From Zonotrichia leucophrys gambelii (lineage: Eukaryota; Chordata; Aves; Passeriformes; Passerellidae): a stretch of 64,000 bases of DNA. The stretch covers positions 39,594,729-39,658,728 of the forward strand of contig NC_088169.1 of NCBI RefSeq assembly GCF_028769735.1, read 5' to 3'. This document shows, one piece after another, positions 61,982 to 64,000 of the stretch (within the stretch, counting starts at the first letter, position 1; each line of letters starts with the position of its first letter). The notes beneath the pieces were generated by a model that saw nothing but the letters and a program-made list of their open reading frames with translations, was not told where the DNA came from and searched no databases. The translations under genes were made by a program, and so were the position numbers.

Positions 61982-62002
61982 AAAAAAAAAAAAAAAAAAA
62001 AA
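61982..62002 (+). repeat. Run of 21 A
   Basis: An uninterrupted A run. No recognisable retrocopy or LINE precedes it; avian CR1 elements do not end in poly(A). It is likely a simple homopolymer. Confidence 0.9.
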
Positions 62003-64000
62003 CTCCTCTGGCCCAAAGGACACAGTTTTATTTTACAAGCAGAATGCTAATGTGAAATTTTAGTTTGACTTTCTCTCTCTCATCCAAGTACAAAAGAAAA
62101 GCTACATGCATTTTTGATAGACAGAGCCTACGTTTGCTATTTTGTTTGTACAAAGAAAAGTAAAAAGGAAGAGAACATAAGACCCTCACAGCTAGTTGGC
62201 TTGGTAAAATGCTGCACCAAACCAAATTACTTTTTTACAGTTTTATTTGAACTACTACAGAGAACCAACAACCCTTATTCATAGCATTCATCTTTCTATC
62301 AGCATTCCCAGAATGAAAATTGAAACTTCAAGAATGTTATTGCTTTGTACCAAATGTTCACTAGCTTCTACCATGGCAACTATCCCACAAAACCCTAGCA
62401 GGGCAAATCACAGTCCCCAAAGGTTTATTATCTTTTGTATCAGGGAGGCATTCAAATGCACTAAGGCAGCCTGGCAGCTAAGGCAGACATTGTCCTCATC
62501 CAAAAGAATTTTAATTTTAGCCTTGTACATTTGGTGAAAATACATTTCTGAAAACCAGAGAACATGCCAGAGAAAAGCTCACCCCAGGTCCAGTGTGGAG
62601 CTTCTCGCTCCACAAAGAGGCACACGTGAGAGCTGAGCAACAGCCCTGCAGTGCCAGGGAGACTTCGCTGAGCACGTCAGGAAAAGTCTCCCCAAGCTGG
62701 CCAGGAACCCAAGGGAAGGAAATGAGAGTGATTATGTACAGCTGAGCAAGCACAGTGCAGAGACTCCTAAATCAGTGATATGGTGTTCGCTGCTGGTGTT
62801 CTGTGGTAAAAATGTTTACCATCTGTGTTACTCTCTCTTTGTTATGGACACTAATGGAGCCTTCAAACATAAAAGCATGGGGGTGGGGAACAAAAACACA
62901 ATGAAGCCAAAGTACTTGAAAATCACTTTTAGCTGTATATTACATAAGGAAATTCTGACACAAAGTGAAAAATGGATCAAAACCAAAACACGAGCACTTC
63001 CAGGCTGAGCTCAGGAGGGCTGCACAGCACTGGGTTACTCTGCCCTGGAGGTCTAGCTCTGACCTATCAGGCACAGACAAGTCCTTCAGGCACTGATGGT
63101 GGCTCTAGTTTGGACACCAGAGAGTGACGTTCACTCCAAAAGCTTTTAGGCCAACGCTGAGCGTGCCTGTGGCAGCGAGTTCCCTAGGAAGCAGCTGCCT
63201 TTGTACAAAGTTTTTCTGCAGGGGAGCTTCTCTGCTGCTGTCTCCTGCTGTTGAGAAGCCACAATGGCCTGGAGAGTATTACATTCTGTAGTGAAGCCAA
63301 AAACTAATATATGCCATTCAGTCTGCAGTCTGTGCATAAAACCAAGCATCTGACTTGCTCATGCTAGACATCTCACACTGTCATACATGAAAATTGGTGG
63401 AAATCACAGCCTTCAGCCTGACTTCCATTTCAAATGTTTTTTTTTACTCTGCTCATCAAAATTTATATACGGGAAATGAGTTCCTACAACCTGATATCTC
63501 CACTGCAACCTCAAGTAGTTGCCTTAATACGTCTTGTCACAGTCCCACCCTACCCAGAAAGACACTGCAGGGAAACTATGGTAAGAGGAGTCCATCCTGC
63601 TTCCTCCAAGCCCAAGGAAGTGAGTTTGGCTCAGAGTCCCCTACCTCCACTCAACAACCAGTTATTGGGGTGTCTGCTCTCCAGCCCTAGCACATCCTAT
63701 TCTCCAGCCCCACCACATCCAAATTCTTTGGCAGCCAGTGCCCAGTTTCAGTGTAGCTGTCAGTAATCTGAGGCTCACTGCTCAAGCCAGCATAGGCACT
63801 CAAGCTGCACACACAACACAAGATCATCTGTCAGTGAGAATAATCTTTTTCCAGATGAGGTGCTCCAGGTAAATTGTTACATCTCTCATGTTACTGACGC
63901 CAGTTCAAATATATTTCTAGCAAAACAGGAGTGGACTTTGTGAACCACAAACCAAGCCAGCAAGAACAAAATCAGAAGCAGAATAGCAGTTTGTTTTCTC

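Larger units (their letters stand above)
34413..64000 (-). other. PCCA intron, partial, over 29.5 kb
   Basis: I searched by eye for the expected upstream PCCA exon sequence (CLSREAGGN, SIQFLGTV, TSTWNLASP, FSVEVDG) and did not find it, so the intron probably extends past the right edge. Human PCCA also has very long introns. Contents are listed separately: two CpG-rich islets, a CTCF-type motif, a minisatellite, a PBX-MEIS decamer, conserved-looking blocks, three CR1 fragments and one SINE. From about 48050 to 56300 and from 56460 to 64000 I see only AT-rich noncoding sequence, simple repeats and short palindromes. I see no nested gene. Confidence 0.75.

Noticed and set aside
61982..62002. 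Poly(A) tail of a processed retrogene
   Set aside because: No gene-like sequence precedes the A run and no target-site duplication is evident.

Overview
The window looks like avian nuclear DNA, most likely from a passerine. Five CR1-type LINE 3' fragments are present. There is also one SINE with a tRNA-Ile-like head joined to a CR1-like tail, an architecture known from songbird genomes. Introns are long, the sequence is AT-rich, and coding DNA is under 1.2% of the window.

Two genes can be supported. GGACT (gamma-glutamylaminecyclotransferase) is on the + strand, with its whole 157-residue reading frame in one terminal exon (CDS 15458-15931). PCCA (propionyl-CoA carboxylase alpha subunit, mitochondrial) is on the - strand and only partly present: its last three coding exons (34272-34412, 22034-22111, 18688-18756) encode the C-terminal 95 residues, including the biotin-accepting lysine in the AMKM motif. 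The genes converge tail to tail with about 2.76 kb between stop codons. This matches the vertebrate ZIC5-ZIC2-PCCA-GGACT-TMTC4 neighbourhood (human 13q32). ZIC2 and ZIC5 would then lie to the right and TMTC4 to the left, both outside the window.

Layout: 1-15440 is intergenic or 5' intronic DNA of GGACT, with two CR1 fragments and two blocks that look like conserved noncoding DNA. 15441-18687 holds the GGACT terminal exon and the convergent 3' ends. 18757-22033 and 22112-34271 are the last two PCCA introns. 34413-64000 lies inside one PCCA intron that runs off the right edge; I could not find the next upstream exon.

The PCCA introns contain AT-rich, CpG-bearing stretches dense in homeodomain, POU, FOX and SOX-type words. 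There are two compact CpG-rich islets (about 35215-35350 and 40030-40200). One carries an exact CTCF-type core; the other lies beside an exact PBX-PREP/MEIS decamer. Known synteny makes long-range ZIC2/ZIC5 regulatory elements a reasonable hypothesis, but conservation cannot be tested here. The same intron has a 22-23 bp minisatellite of about 24 copies (36110-36680), three CR1 fragments and the SINE. No prokaryotic, viral or CRISPR-like system is present, and I see no sign of an undescribed protein-coding system.
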